A DNA stretch of 64,000 bases from Dugong dugon (taxonomy: Eukaryota; Chordata; Mammalia; Sirenia; Dugongidae): contig CM057471.1 of NCBI GenBank assembly GCA_030035585.1, positions 95,481,819 to 95,545,818 of the forward strand, written 5' to 3'. A program made the position numbers and the translations under genes. This document shows, piece by piece, positions 22,256-33,716 of the stretch. How positions within the stretch are numbered: position 1 is the stretch's first letter; each line of letters starts with the position of its first letter. The notes below the pieces were generated by a model, which did no database searches, was not told the origin of the DNA, and saw only the letters and a program-made list of their open reading frames with translations.

Positions 22256-23040
22256 TGCAATGAGTCAATTTCTGGAAAGAAAGAAAATCTAATGGGAAAT
22301 TAACTTGAGTTAGCGCCTAACAGTGCTCATTCTGTTAGTGAGAAAAGTTGGAGTTTAAAACAAACCATAAGCAAGGCAAGTGCAAAAAGTTTAGTGAAAT
22401 GGAAAAACAATGGGGTTGCCAGGAAAGCGGAGTTTAATCCATCTGCGTACTTTGAGATCCTCAAGAAATTTCAAAATTCATGCTTAGTTGAGGTGAGTAA
22501 AAGAAGGCAACAAGTATTGGTATGCCACCCTGATTCCACTGGAAATGAATGCTTGGAGTGCAAGCTACAGGGGGCAGGGACTATACCCATCTTGGCCTCA
22601 GCTGTCTCCCCAGTGCTTGGAACTGTGCTTGGAACAGAATGGGCTCAAGGCTGAAAATCTGTATATATATATCCATCTATCCGAGGGAATATGTGTGCGT
22701 CCCAAAACGAGTTGTTCGGAAGCACAATTTTGCACTGGCCGGCTCTCCCCAAGAAAGAGGGCTGGGACTAGGGTGAGGTAAGCAAAGAGCCTAGGGGTTG
22801 ATTCCATGGCACCTGGTTTTTTCTCTTTACAGTGAACAGTCAAGGAAAGATATTGATGTTTAGGTATTTAGAAAGGTTTTCCTCAAGTGTTGAAACATGA
22901 AGGTGTAGCAGAAGAACTGTAGGTTGGCCAGGGTGGTGGAGCTGAGGAGACAGGGTAGAAGTTGCGGTGAAGACAGACTGGGGAGGACCCTATAGGGCGT
23001 CACATGACCTAATTTACATTGTAGTGGCTGTACTGAGAGT
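22256..23040. other. No gene seen; short L2-like 3' relic near 22548-22650
   Basis: The stretch gcttggagtgcaagctac...gggactatacccatcttgg...cccagtgcttggaactgtgcttgg resembles an L2 3' end (sense). The rest is unique. Overlapping frames of 75-86 codons here have no homology that I recognise. Confidence 0.45.
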
Positions 23041-23396
23041 GCTGTTGTTAGTTGCTATTGAGTTGGTCCCCGACTCATGGTGACTCCATGCACAATGAAA
23101 TGAAACGCTTCTTCGTCCTGCGCCATCTCCATGATTGGACAGACCTTTGTGATCCACAGGGTTTTCACTGGCAGATTTTCAGAGGTAGATCTCCAGGTCT
23201 TTCTTCCTAGTCTGTCTTAGTCTGGAGGCTCAACTGAAACTGTTCACCATCATAGCAACATGCAAGCCTCCACTGACAGATGGGAGGTGACTGTGCATGA
23301 AGAGCATTGCTGGGAATGGAGGATTGCTAGGAGTCAGAATCGACTCATGGCAATGGGTTTGGTTTTGGGTTGCATAGAAGGCAAGAATTCTACCTC
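23041..23396 (-). mobile_element. Long AfroSINE-type element with RTE-like segment
   Basis: Antisense: gagttggtccccgactcatggtgactcc, then ccatctccatgattgg, then cttcctagtctgtcttagtctggaggctc, then catagcaacatgcaagcctcc. The cttcctagtctgtcttagtctgg module is the reverse complement of a segment in the RTE 5' regions at about 45985 and 50410. A 40-bp AfroSINE sense tail (23329-23368) is embedded near its end. Confidence 0.75.
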
Positions 23397-23451
23397 AGGG
23401 GAGTTACCAGTAACCTTTCTAAATATCTGTTTCTATCTGCAAAATGAGGTT

Positions 23452-23837
23452 TTAATAAAACAAACAAAATGGTTGCCATAGAGTTGATTCCAACTCGTAG
23501 TTACCCTATAGGACAGAGTAGAACTGCCCCATAGGGTTTCCGAAGCTGTATATCTTTACAGAAGCAGATTATCTTACCTTTCTCCCATAGAGTAGCTAGC
23601 AGGTTTGAGCCTACAATCTCTAAATTAGCTTCGGAGTGCTTAACCACTGTGCCACCAAACCAAAAAACCAAACCCATTGCCGTTGAGTCAATTCCGACTC
23701 ATAGTGACCCTATAGGACAGAGTAGAACTGCCCCATAGGGTTTCCAAGGAGCAGCTAGCGGATTTGAGCTGCCAGCCTTTTGGTTAGCAACTGTAGCTCA
23801 GCTGTAGCTTTTGACCACTGTGCCACCAGGTGTGCTT
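23452..23837 (-). mobile_element. Head-to-tail AfroSINE dimer within one target-site duplication
   Basis: Two antisense AfroSINEs (about 23468-23657 and 23658-23837) abut. In SINE sense the tail of the right copy (gggtttggttttttggttt) runs directly into the head of the left copy (ggtggcacagtgg). The 11-bp repeat aaaatgaggtt occurs only outside the pair, at 23441-23451 and 23838-23848. Confidence 0.85.
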
Positions 23838-23848
23838 AAAATGAGGTT

Positions 23849-24537
23849 AATAGTTATATATATCTTAGGGGTCTCCCAAGAGGATTAAACGAGGTAATTC
23901 ATGAAAAGTGTCTAGCACAGTGTAGTGAGTACCTGGACACTCAAGACTCCAGGGGAAACCTGCCAGCAGCCGCCATGTTAGGGATGACCTTGACAATCCA
24001 GGGTTGGCCTCCCTGGGTTCAGTGAGTGCGTAGTAGGGTAAGTATGTTACACACAGTCTAAGAACAAACAATGATTTTGGCTGGGGTTATGGTGATGACA
24101 ACATAACACTTGAAAATATATGAAGAGTTTCCAGAAACTTCATTGAGTCTGAGAAACGATTTTCAGAGACAAAAATCTTCCCTTTTAATAATACTAGACT
24201 GTCTGTAATGTTCAAATAAAAAGACTACTATTTGAGTGGATAGCAGAAAACAGAGTTTCTTACTGGGCTGGGTCTGTGTACAAAATGTCTCCAATTATTA
24301 TCTGTAATTGGGGTAGCAATAGTTTAGCTGCTTTCCTCTGGTATGAGAAAATGGAAATGCTCTTGTGTAATTTAAACGTCAAGGAGCCAGCCCAAACTTT
24401 GAACACTTTAGGCTTCATCTCCTGAGCACCACATTGCTGGTCATTCTGTTGCAGGAAATATTTTTTGTCCCTTTTCATGGATGAGAAAATAGGACACAAT
24501 TCATGAGGGAAAGGTGGGTGGTTTTTGACAGTCAGCC
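23849..24537. other. No gene seen
   Basis: Unique sequence. Frames at 23865-24071 and 24260-24499 (minus) have no recognisable domain. Confidence 0.45.
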
Positions 24538-24545
24538 AAATAAGG

Positions 24546-24742
24546 CTGTCGTTGTATGTTGTTGAGTCGATTCTGACTCCTGGTGACTCTGTATGACAGA
24601 GTAGAACTGCCCCACAGGATTTCCCAGGCTGTAATCTTTACAGGAGCAAATCGCCAGGTCTTTTCTCCCGTAGAGAAGCTGGTGGGGTCAAATCTTCAGC
24701 CTTTTGGTTAGCAGCCGAGCACTTAACTGTTGCACCACCTTT
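24546..24742 (-). mobile_element. AfroSINE with target-site duplication
   Basis: Antisense copy flanked by the 8-bp direct repeat aaataagg at 24538-24545 and 24743-24750. Confidence 0.9.
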
Positions 24743-24750
24743 AAATAAGG

Positions 24751-25715
24751 GTACTATGGGGAAAAAAATTGCAGTCCTTGGGGAGAGAGAGGGATTGCTC
24801 TGAATATTTGGGTCTTGGCTTCTAACTATCATTCCTGCTAAAAGGAACCAGAACAGGTTGCACCTAGTACTACTTGTGCTACAAACAAGGAAGTTTTTGA
24901 GCATGAAAGAGATTGTAGAAGTGATCTGGACAGGACCTCAAAAGTAATCAGACAACTTTAACATGAAAAACGAACAATATTTATAGTGGATTGAAACACA
25001 TCAAAGCTGCAAAAATTCTTGAGCCCATAATGATGGGGAAAATCTAGGAAAAAACACCCCCTCATATTTATTACCATTTAAAGTGGTTTAATTCCTTTCA
25101 GTGAAAGTTGCTAAAAGAGGGAAAAACAAGAATTTATACAGTTCAATAGGAATTGCATTCCAGGGTAATCAAACAGTCCCAGCTGATGAGAAGAAGCTAT
25201 GCGTTATATAATGATGCCAGAAGCAAATGTAGAAGCAATGATAGAAATAGAAAATCATCATCTTGAGCTCCCTTGAGCAAGAATTCTTATCGATTGGTGT
25301 TAAATCATCACATGGGCAGTTGGTAGAGTGCTGGATATTGTATGGAGCCAAAGTCACACCACACAGATGGTGTTCTGGCACAGGGGGATGTGGAAGAGTA
25401 TAGATGGCAAAGAGATTAGGCCAATCCTAATCCAACTGCCCCACTGTAAGTGGGTCATCTAGTATGCACTTCTGATGCGACACCATGTGACATACATATT
25501 GTCGTCTCTAATAGAGTCTAGCCAAAACATGTTTAACATAAATCTATTAAGCTTTTGGGTCTTCCAGTTCACAGAAAATACAGGCGATCTGGAATAAGCT
25601 GAAGCATACCTTGAAGAAGCAATATGACTCAACTAGAAGATGGCTTAATTTCCTCTCTAAATCAAGGCCTTTCATAAAAAAGGGAATTGTTCTAATTCAA
25701 AGAAAACTAAAGAAC
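24751..25715. other. No gene seen
   Basis: About 1 kb of unique-looking AT-rich sequence. No coding exon or repeat family recognised. Confidence 0.45.
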
Positions 25716-25720
25716 ACAAC

Positions 25721-26223
25721 AGTCGTAGACTGAATTGTGTCCCCCCAAAATATCTGTCAACTTGGCTGGGTCATGATTCCCAGTATTGTATGCTTGTGTA
25801 CCATTTTGTAATCTGATGTGATTTCTTTATGTGTTGTAAACTCTATCACTATGATGTAACAAGATGGATTAGCGGCAGTTATACTGATAAGGTCTACAAG
25901 ATTAAACCAAACTCTTTTGCAATACAAAAGAGAGAAGCGAGCAGAGACACATGGGAACCTCACACAACCAAGAAAGCAGTGCCGGGAGCAGAACATGTCC
26001 TTTGGACCTGAGGTTCCTGTGCTGAGATGCTCCCAGACCAAGGGAAGACTGATGCATCACGAGGGCCTTCCTCCAGAGCTGACAGAGAGAGAAAGCCTTC
26101 TCCTGGAGCTGATGCCCTGAATTTGAAATTGTAGCCTACTGGACTGTGAGAGAATAAACTTCTCTTTGTTAAAGCCATCCACTTGTGGCATTTCTGTTAT
26201 AGCAGCACTAGATGACTAAGACA
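25721..26223 (+). mobile_element. Solo LTR, 503 bp, copy 1 of a three-copy family
   Basis: Shares its whole length with 51608-52115 and 62317-62813. Contains ttggctgggtcatgattcccag near the start, agcagaacatgtcctttggacctgaggttcctgtgctgagatgctc centrally, an AATAAA at about 26153, and the ctagatgactaagaca end. Flanked by acaac (25716-25720) and ataac (26224-26228), an imperfect 5-bp duplication. No internal retroviral sequence adjoins it. Family name is uncertain; it resembles ERVL/MaLR-class LTRs in structure. Confidence 0.75.
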
Positions 26224-26389
26224 ATAACCAAATGTAAGAATGCATGGCCTAGGTCCATGGAGAGACCAGCTTTCAAAACCTTTTTGCATTGGTGAAATTT
26301 TAACATGGCCTGAGTGTTAGATAAGATGAAAAGTTATTGACATGGAAAGGTTGAGATCCTTGACTTTTGAAAAAAGTAAACTACACACA

Positions 26390-26449
26390 TTGTATATATG
26401 GGGTTGCTGTGAGGTGGAATCGACTTGGAGGCAATGGGTTTGGCTTTAT
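26390..26449 (+). mobile_element. AfroSINE 3' tail fragment
   Basis: ggggttgctgtgaggtggaatcgacttggaggcaatgggtttggctt matches the last third of an AfroSINE; the head is missing. Confidence 0.75.
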
Positions 26450-26510
26450 TGACAGTCACAGGATTGCCCCATTCTACCTCAGTCCAGGCCATGGGATTCT
26501 AGACTTCTAA

Positions 26511-26714
26511 CAAGTAAAGCAGTTGCCATCAAGCTGACTTCAATTCATGGCAACTCCATGTGTGTGGAGTAGAACTGCTCCAAAGGGTTTTCAATGGCTG
26601 ATTTTTGGGACGTAGATCCCTAGGAGTTTTTTCTGAGGCACCTCTGAGTGGACTTGAACCTCCAACCTTTCGGTTACCAGCCAAGCATGTTAACCGTTTG
26701 CACCTCCCAGGGAC
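26511..26714 (-). mobile_element. AfroSINE between two copies of tctagacttcta
   Basis: Antisense copy of the subtype with aggcacctctgagtggacttgaacc. The target word tctagacttcta(a) stands immediately before (26498-26510) and after (26715-26727). Confidence 0.9.
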
Positions 26715-26727
26715 TCTAGACTTCTAA

Positions 26728-26926
26728 TCCATTGCCGTAGAGTCAGTCTCAACTTATAATGACCTCATAGGACAGAATAGAAATGTCCCATAGAATTTCC
26801 AAGGCTGTACATATTTATGGAAGCAGACTACCACATATTTCTCCTGCAGAGTGGCTGATGCGCTCAAACCACCAACCTTTGGGTTAGCAGCTGAGTGCTT
26901 AACGATTGTCCCACCGGGGCTCCTTC
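26728..26926 (-). mobile_element. AfroSINE sharing a target copy with its neighbour
   Basis: Antisense copy of the other subtype (ttataatgacctcataggacag). Flanked by the second (26715-26727) and third (26927-26938) copies of tctagacttcta. Confidence 0.9.
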
Positions 26927-26938
26927 TCTAGACTTCTA

Positions 26939-27420
26939 GCAGGGGATAATTTGAGAACCCATGAAGGTGTCGGGACCCATGTTCTAGGTTCTCCCATCAC
27001 TGACCCTTCTGCAGGGCCTGAGGGAGTCACTTTAGGGCTCCTCATCTTGAGCCTGGAAGAGAGGTGGGGAAGATGGGGAGAACCTCAAATGTATGACACA
27101 CGGGGAAGAAAGATGCAGACCTGAGTAGGAAGACATTATTTAGTGTGACTGTGGTATGAAATTCCAGGAGCACCATGTATATAACATATGTAATGGGTAA
27201 CACACTGACCCTATTCTTAAATTTACCGAAATGAACCTGAAGTCTGTCCTGACCCTACTGTTTCCAAGATTTGGTGAACAAATGTTTCTTTACTTAATCA
27301 TTTATATATTTTTTATTTTTTATGATCATAATTCCTATTCCACAATAAAAATTCCATACCACTTATCACCTTATAAAATACTACAGTGTACTTGTCTACA
27401 TTTACTGCTGGTCTTTCCTG
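26939..27420. other. No gene seen
   Basis: Unique sequence becoming AT-rich after 27290. The 72-codon frame at 26906-27124 has no recognised homology and begins inside the SINE. Confidence 0.45.
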
Positions 27421-27530
27421 CTAGACTGCAAGCTCTATGAAGGCAGGAACCTTTGGTTCATTGATGTGCTCCCAGCACAAAAAACAGTGCCTGGCACGTA
27501 AGTGTTTGATAAATATTGGTTTGATTGTTC
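27421..27530 (+). repeat. L2 3'-end relic
   Basis: ctagactgcaagctctatgaaggcaggaacc...cccagcacaaaaaacagtgcctggcacgtaagtg..gataaatattggtttgattg is a clear sense L2 tail. Confidence 0.8.
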
Positions 27531-28656
27531 AAAAACCCTTATTTGGTTATAAGGTTAGATACGGATTTCTAGTTGTTGCTCTTAACTTGATCCCACGGCC
27601 TTGATAGCAAGAAGTGAAACAGGGGATTACTTGTAAAATGGGTATGTTCACTTGTCTCCATCCAAGACATTTTGAATCAGGGAAATGTCAAAGCTGTTTA
27701 AGAGCTTGGATGAGAGTCCTGATATAAGTGCGTGGAACTGTACACAGCAAGGTTGGGTTTTCTCCGTAACCCTCCCTTTGCTTGCATTAGGCACAGGAAG
27801 TGTGTAGCAACTCCCTGTCCTGCCTCTTTTTATTTCTATTAAGTGGATACCTACTGATCACAAAGAAGCCATCAAGGCTGAGGGCCTCAAGTACCCCTGA
27901 CGGAGGAAGAAAGGGGTCAGGGAGTAGAGAGAATGCTTAGCACAATCTTGGCAAGATATGGGGCATATCCCACGCAGCACTGGTTAGTAAAAAGGGTTTC
28001 CAAAGCCCTGGGAGTCACTCAGGAAACAATGATAGAGCACCTACCTGTCCAGGCCCAATATCTGCATCAATATGCAGCCCTCAAAGCTCAGATGTTATAC
28101 GTGTGCCTTGGGTCACACAGCTAGAACCTGTTGGAGCCAGATAACCTGACCCGGGGCTGTCTGTCATAAAAACTGGGCCTTTTTCTGAAGACATTCCCTT
28201 ATTACCCTTCAGCAACTCCAATTCCCAAGTATTTATGGAGAGCCTATTATGAGCAAGGCACGGTTCTAGTCATCTGGAGGTCATCATCTGCAACACAAGG
28301 ATCCCTGCTCTGGGTGATAGGATGTAGAATGCCAGAGAAAGAGCTGAAGATCACGCCCAGATGTTTGACCTGAGCACCTGGGAGGGTTACCATCCCCTGA
28401 GATGGAGGAGGCTATGGGTGGAGCAGCTCTGGGGGCAGAGATGGGAAGTCTAGCTCTTCAACAAGTGTAGAAGCACCCTTCCTTGCTGCTCCCCTCTCCC
28501 ATCTGAATATTCTTCCTCACAGTCCTGCCTCAGCACTGAAATCCATTTTCCAAAGTCAAACCCTAAAAGTTCTTACACCTCCTTGTGTACAAAGGGCTTC
28601 AAAGACTTTAAGCTTTATGTCAAGGAATGGTATTTCCAACATAGTCAACAAGTACA
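27531..28656. other. No gene seen; small MIR/L2 relics near 28085-28270
   Basis: gggtcacacagctagaacctg (28110) looks MIR-like, and gtatttatggagagcctattatgagcaaggcacggttctag (28220) looks L2-like. The rest is unique, with no splice-bounded coding exon. Confidence 0.45.
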
Positions 28657-28823
28657 GGAGCCCTGGTGGCACAGTGGTAAGCATTCGGCTGCTAACCAAA
28701 AGGTCGGCAGTTTGAATCCCCCAGTTACTCCTTGGAAACCCTAGGGGGCAGCTCTACTCTGTCCTGTAGGTTCGCTATGAGTCAGAATCAACTTGACTGC
28801 ACTGGTTTAAATGGTTTTGGTTT
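28657..28823 (+). mobile_element. AfroSINE
   Basis: Well-preserved sense copy: ggagccctggtggcacagtgg head, ggtcggcagtttgaatccc B-box region, full core, and tggttttggttt tail. Confidence 0.93.
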
Positions 28824-28987
28824 AAACAAGGGCAGGATTTGTGTGTGTAGGGGGAGGGGTAGTTTCTAGTGTCCCTTAAAGAGGAGGCAGGTAGCAATCA
28901 GGTAACAATAAAAAGGAGCATCTTGTCTGTACATGCCATGGCATGACAAAAGAGTGATGGTACATACACCAAAACACAAACAACTAA

Positions 28988-29169
28988 ACGGTTGTTGTCC
29001 ATTTCGACTCATAGTGACCTCTTGTGGGTCAGAGTAGAACTGTGCTCATACGGTTTTTAATGGCTGAGTTTTTGGAAGTAGATCACCAGGGCTTTCTTCC
29101 AAAGTGCCTCTGGGTGGGTTGCTGGTTAGTAGTTGAGCACTTAACCATTTGCACCACTCAGGGACTCCT
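28988..29169 (-). mobile_element. AfroSINE
   Basis: Antisense copy of the aagtgcctctgggtggg subtype with a small deletion before gctggttagtagttgagc. Ends cagggactcct. Confidence 0.87.
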
Positions 29170-29600
29170 GGATAGCACGTACATATGTAGTTAAAAAGTG
29201 AAACATACTACAAATCAAACTAGAAGATATGAATTAAATTTATGATAGTGATTGCCCCTTCAGAAGAGAAGGAAGGGTGGGTAGGTGGTAAAGGGGTGGA
29301 TGACAAGCAAGTTCTCTGTGTGTACAATTTATGACTCTTTAAAAAGAAATAACTGTGAAGCGAATTGAATTCAATGCTGATTGTCAGTTCCAGATGGTGG
29401 GAACACATGGCTGTTCTTTCACTGTCTATATAACATTCTGTACTGTAAGTATATAGATTAGAACACGATGGTGGAGGTTAAGAGTGGACTGCCTGATATA
29501 TGAATAACTGTAGGCATACGGATATACATGTTTATGTGTGCTGCATATATTTTCAAGTATAAAATAAAGCACAAAGGGGGCACAGTTTGGATACGTCCTT
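29170..29600. other. No gene seen
   Basis: Sequence without a recognised repeat apart from possible L1-like text near 29200-29350. No gene. Confidence 0.35.
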
Positions 29601-29629
29601 GACGCAACCAACCACCTCACAGGATTGGT

Positions 29630-30410
29630 CTACTGGGTTTGAGGGCTTAGGACCATAGTCTAGTGGGGCATCTCAGTCAATTGGCATAATACAGTCCATA
29701 AAGACAATGTTCTACATCCTAGTTTGGTGAGTAGTGTCTGGGGTCTTAAAAGTTTGTGAGCGACTGACTGTCTAAGATACAATTATTGGTCTCTACGTGT
29801 CCGGAGCTAAAGAGAAAGAAGGAAACCTAGACTCACAGAAGAAACTAGTCCGCAGAACCAACAGTCGACATGAACAACAACATCACCTACCTTGAGATCA
29901 GCAGAACTAGATGGTGCCTGGCTACCACTACCGACCGTTATGACCAGGGACCAAATAGATGGTCCAGGATAGAACGGAAGAAAAATGTACAACAAAACTC
30001 AAATTCCTAAAAAAAGGCCAGACTTACTCGACTAGCAGAGACTAGATGAACCCCCTGAGATTCTCTTTAAACTTGGAACTCAAACCACCACCAGAGATCA
30101 CCTTTCAGCCGAATGACAGATTGGCCCTTAAAATAAGGAACATCACCTGTGTGTACTGTGCTTCTCAAAATAATTGTCTAGATGAAACCAAATGGTTAAC
30201 ATCTACCCTAGATCAAAGATGAGAAGGCTAGGGGGGATAAGGAAGCTAGATTAAGAGAAACAGAACAACCAAAATGGAAATAATGAGAATGCTGATATAT
30301 CGTGAAGAATGCAACCAATGTCATTGAACAATATGTATAGAAATGGTTAAATGAGAACCTAATTTCCTGCATAGACTTTCACCAAAAACACAAGAAAATA
30401 CTTTAAAAAA
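29630..30410 (+). mobile_element. L1 3'UTR fragment (afrotherian lineage, diverged)
   Basis: gtgagtagtgtctggggtcttaaaag, gatggtgcctggctaccac and the downstream modules match the 3'UTR of copies A and B at about 14540-15000 with clear divergence and small indels. Confidence 0.85.
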
Positions 30411-30419
30411 AGTGAATTG

Positions 30420-30595
30420 GCTGGGTTTTATTCCCAGCTCTGTCGCATAACTAGCTGTGTGACCCCCTCAGCTATGACTCAGCCATCCTCTCTTCTCCTA
30501 CGTTATAAAGATTGAATGAGTTTATATGGAAAGTGTTTAGACTAGTGCACACAGTAAGAGCCATCAAAGAGTTTTATTATTGTTTTTAATCCTGA
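30420..30595 (+). repeat. MIR relic
   Basis: cagctctgtcgcataactagctgtgtgaccccctcagc...gttataaagattgaatgagtttatatggaaagtg..tagactagtgcacacagtaagagcc follows the MIR consensus in sense. Confidence 0.75.
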
Positions 30596-30873
30596 TAATT
30601 ATAAATTAATCATAGAATTTTAGAACAGCATCAGAATCTTGCAGTCTTGCTATAAGAAGTTCTGCTAAGGCTCTGAGTCTCCGTCGAAGCAGGCCTGGTG
30701 TGTGGACGGAAGTGTTTTCTTAGTTAAAGCAATTGGCTAACTAACCTGTGATAAGTGAAAGAAAGACCTGGAACATGGGTCTCAAGGCATTTGCTTTAGA
30801 CCGGTCACATGACACCCACAGAGAAAGAGGACCTTCCTTGGGGTTCTGATGCTGAAATTGACCCTCCCTCATA

Positions 30874-31079
30874 GGAGTCCCTGGGTGGTATAAATGGCTA
30901 GCACTCTCATCAGCTAACCCAAAGTTTGGAGTTTCGGGTCCACCCAGAGGTGCCTCAAAGAAAGGCCTGGAGATCTACTGCCACAAAATCAGCCATTGAA
31001 AACCTTGTGGAGCACATTTCTACTTCGACACACATGGGGTCAGGGCAGGAGTCGACTTGATGGCAACTGGTGGTGGTGT
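30874..31079 (+). mobile_element. AfroSINE, longer central-block subtype
   Basis: Sense copy with ggagtccctgggtggtataaatgg, cacccagaggtgcctcaaagaaaggcctggagatctac and a gtcgacttgatggcaactgg tail; same subtype as 1606-1808. Confidence 0.88.
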
Positions 31080-31441
31080 TGCAGTTACCCACACTCCACC
31101 ACTCTTTGCTAGTGCTCCTCCTCTCTCTGGTCACGCCTTCTTAGTTGCCTTGTGGCTCCCCTTCTATTACTCCGCCTTGAAGTGTTAGTATTCCCCTGGG
31201 CTTCAGGTGTGCCCCTCCTCTTACTCTACAGAGCTTTGTCTCTCAGATAAGGTAAGTGAATGGAGTCTTTGGAAGTCATCCAAACATTTTGCATACATGT
31301 GCATATGTTCTTCTGGAACGTGGGTCTTGAGTTTTCATTATCATTCTTGAGACTCCATAACTCCATAAGGACCAGGGGAGAGAAGAGAGGAGGGAATGAG
31401 GAAAGGATGCAAATAAAGTCCAAATTTAAGGCAGGAAAGAG

Positions 31442-31810
31442 TTGAAACCCCTGCCTCACACCCTCTGGCCACATGCTGATGACGCCCAAATCCCTACCTC
31501 CCGGGTCCTGAGCTCCACACTCATATTCGAAAACCTGCCATTGAACATCTCCACCTGGATGCCCAGACACCTTCAACTCGATGTGGCTAAAACTGAACTC
31601 AAGCTCCCCAAACTGGTTCCCATTCCTAATTTATTTCTTCTGTGTGTGGTTTTGTCATTCATCCTGCTTCCCAAGTTAGAACCTTGGGGGAGAGTCTGGT
31701 TTGTTAATTTGCTTTCACGCCTCACATCCAACCAATCACCACCTTCTACCTCTTCATCCCTTTGGTGTCTGCCCAGTTCAGGCACTCACCTTCTCTCTCC
31801 GAAACCACTG
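31442..31810 (+). pseudogene. Ancient CR1/L3-like LINE reverse-transcriptase relic
   Basis: The frame at 31442 reads HADDAQI, then WMPRHLQLDVAKTELKLP. From family knowledge, CR1/L3 reverse transcriptases have a (Y/H)ADDTQLY catalytic box followed by a W(M)xxxxLxLNxxKTEL block in the same order and spacing, so this is a decayed remnant of that region. The spacing is partly preserved and the first stop after the block is far downstream, but no start codon or full domain is present. The frame's last part (to 31954) runs into an AfroSINE. Not a functional gene. Confidence 0.6.
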
Positions 31811-31895
31811 CCAGTTTCTAACAACAACAATCCTAAGAACTTCAACATTTCATTAACAGAATTAAATGAGATCACACACTTAAGTCATCCAACAC

Positions 31896-32085
31896 CAAAA
31901 CCATTGCTGTCAAGTCAATTCCGACTCATAGGAAAGAGTAGAACTACCCCATAGGGTTTCCAGGGCTATAATTTTTATGGAAGCAGACTACGACATCTTT
32001 CTCCCACAGAGTGGCTGGTGGGTTCAAACTGCTGACCTTTCGGTTATTAGCCGAGTGTTTAACCACTGTGCCACCACGGCACCTT
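31896..32085 (-). mobile_element. AfroSINE with target-site duplication
   Basis: Antisense copy flanked by tcatccaacac (31885-31895) and tcacccaacac (32086-32096), a 10/11 match. Confidence 0.9.
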
Positions 32086-32096
32086 TCACCCAACAC

Positions 32097-33716
32097 AGAA
32101 CTTGGAATACAGCAGATGCTCAATAAATGTTCATTTTCTTCTCAAGAAACTCCTGTTTAATGGGCTGATTATCAACACTTAATTCCAAATCAGACCGACC
32201 TTAAGGATAAACAGGCAAATAGGGCACATTTATTTAAAGCATGATCCATTATAGCCTTGTAGAGTTATACAAAGAAAACCATCTCAGGCAAGGAAATTCT
32301 GTTCTCTGTACCCACCGTTTAAGCTGCAGACCATCTCTACCTCTAAGCTGTCCTGGGTCTCCTTTCTGGTATGCCAGAAGCCAGGCGCTCACTAGCTCAC
32401 CTGCCAATATCTTATACCCTGAGGCATGCCTTTGAGTCCCGTCTACCTGGGTGTGGATAAACCCATCTTTCTTCTGCCCCACCCTACCCTGACCTTCCCC
32501 ACCCTAGCATAGATCTCAAAAGAACAGACAATGTAAACTTCTGATATTAACAGTATTTAATTTCTAGTAACTACAAGGGAAATTTCTGGTTAGGTTGCAA
32601 TATTTACCTTGGAAATTTGCTTAAGAGACACATCTTAGCCTTTCCTGCCCTATGGCGACTTTTTCTGCCCCCTCCCCCCACCAGGGTATAGTTCTGCCTC
32701 CCCCCTCCCCCATGTAAGTGACTACTGGTTTATTTTTGTAGAAGAAATAGAAAATTAGGAAAGAATGAAATTTCTTTTTTTGTTTTTCACATCACATTAT
32801 TTGAGGGATTCCTGGTTGACCTTTATTGTTCCAAAAAAATATTGTGCAAAGAGAGAACAAAGAAAGCATGTTTATTGCAAAAAATAGATTTTAAAAAATC
32901 ACACAGAAAGCCACCATCTCTATATTTACATTGATATTTTTGAATCTTTTTCAATGAACAGGTAAACTTTAAAAAAAAAATGGTATGAAATTGTACGTAC
33001 AAATCTGTACTACATTTGTTTCACTTAACAAATATTTAACTCAAAACTCCATGCATCTGTTTCACTTATTATGAAATCTTTTCGTGTCATTAAGTATTTT
33101 TTCTACTACATATTTTTCATAGTGTTTCATGTCTTTAGACTAGTTTATCGTCGAGATATTTACCAAGTGTTTTCCACAGAGGGCCTGACGAAAATCATCT
33201 AATACCTCAATCAGCCGGGCAAGTTTCTCTGCGGCAGCAGTAGGCAGCAGTGACTGGAACCTCTTTGAACACAGATACACTCTTTCATGCTGTGTGACCT
33301 GGGAAACGGCTTGGACAACGCTGATGCTATAACTCATTTAACACAGTTCTAATCATTACGTAGCATTTATCACTACAGGTTATTGTCTGCTTCATCAGCT
33401 ACCTGTTCATTGTCCGTCTCTCTCCACAATTATGTCAACCTCACGAGGAAGGGGACTTGTGCGTCTAACTCAGCCCTGCCTTCCTGCAGCCTAAACAGTG
33501 CTAGGTACAGAAGTAGATGTTCTCTGAGATGAATGAACGGACAGACATTTTAGAGGATATATCCCTGCTCACATCTGTGATAATTATCATTCCGAAAAAA
33601 TTTTAATACATGCAAGAGAGTGTATACTTATGATTCCATTTATATGAAGTTCCAAATTAGGCAGAACTAAATTATGTTGATGGAAATCAGAACAGTGGTT
33701 TTCTCGAGGTTGGGTG
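32097..33716. other. No gene seen; L2-like relics near 32100 and 33420-33535
   Basis: cagatgctcaataaatgtt (32111) and gtcaacctcacgaggaaggggacttgtgcg...cctaaacagtgctaggtacag resemble L2 3' tails. A C-rich run lies at about 32670-32712. A 65-codon minus frame at 33140-33337 is the most protein-like here but is unsupported. Confidence 0.45.

Noticed and set aside
31442-31954. 170-codon frame as a host gene
   Set aside because: The front matches a decayed CR1/L3-type RT and the end lies in an AfroSINE; it is a relic.
33140-33337. 65-codon minus-strand frame resembling an exon (QAVSQVTQHERVYLCSKRFQ...)
   Set aside because: No matched acceptor/donor pair with a recognisable protein, and the centre (gctgtgtgacctggg) looks like a MIR fragment.
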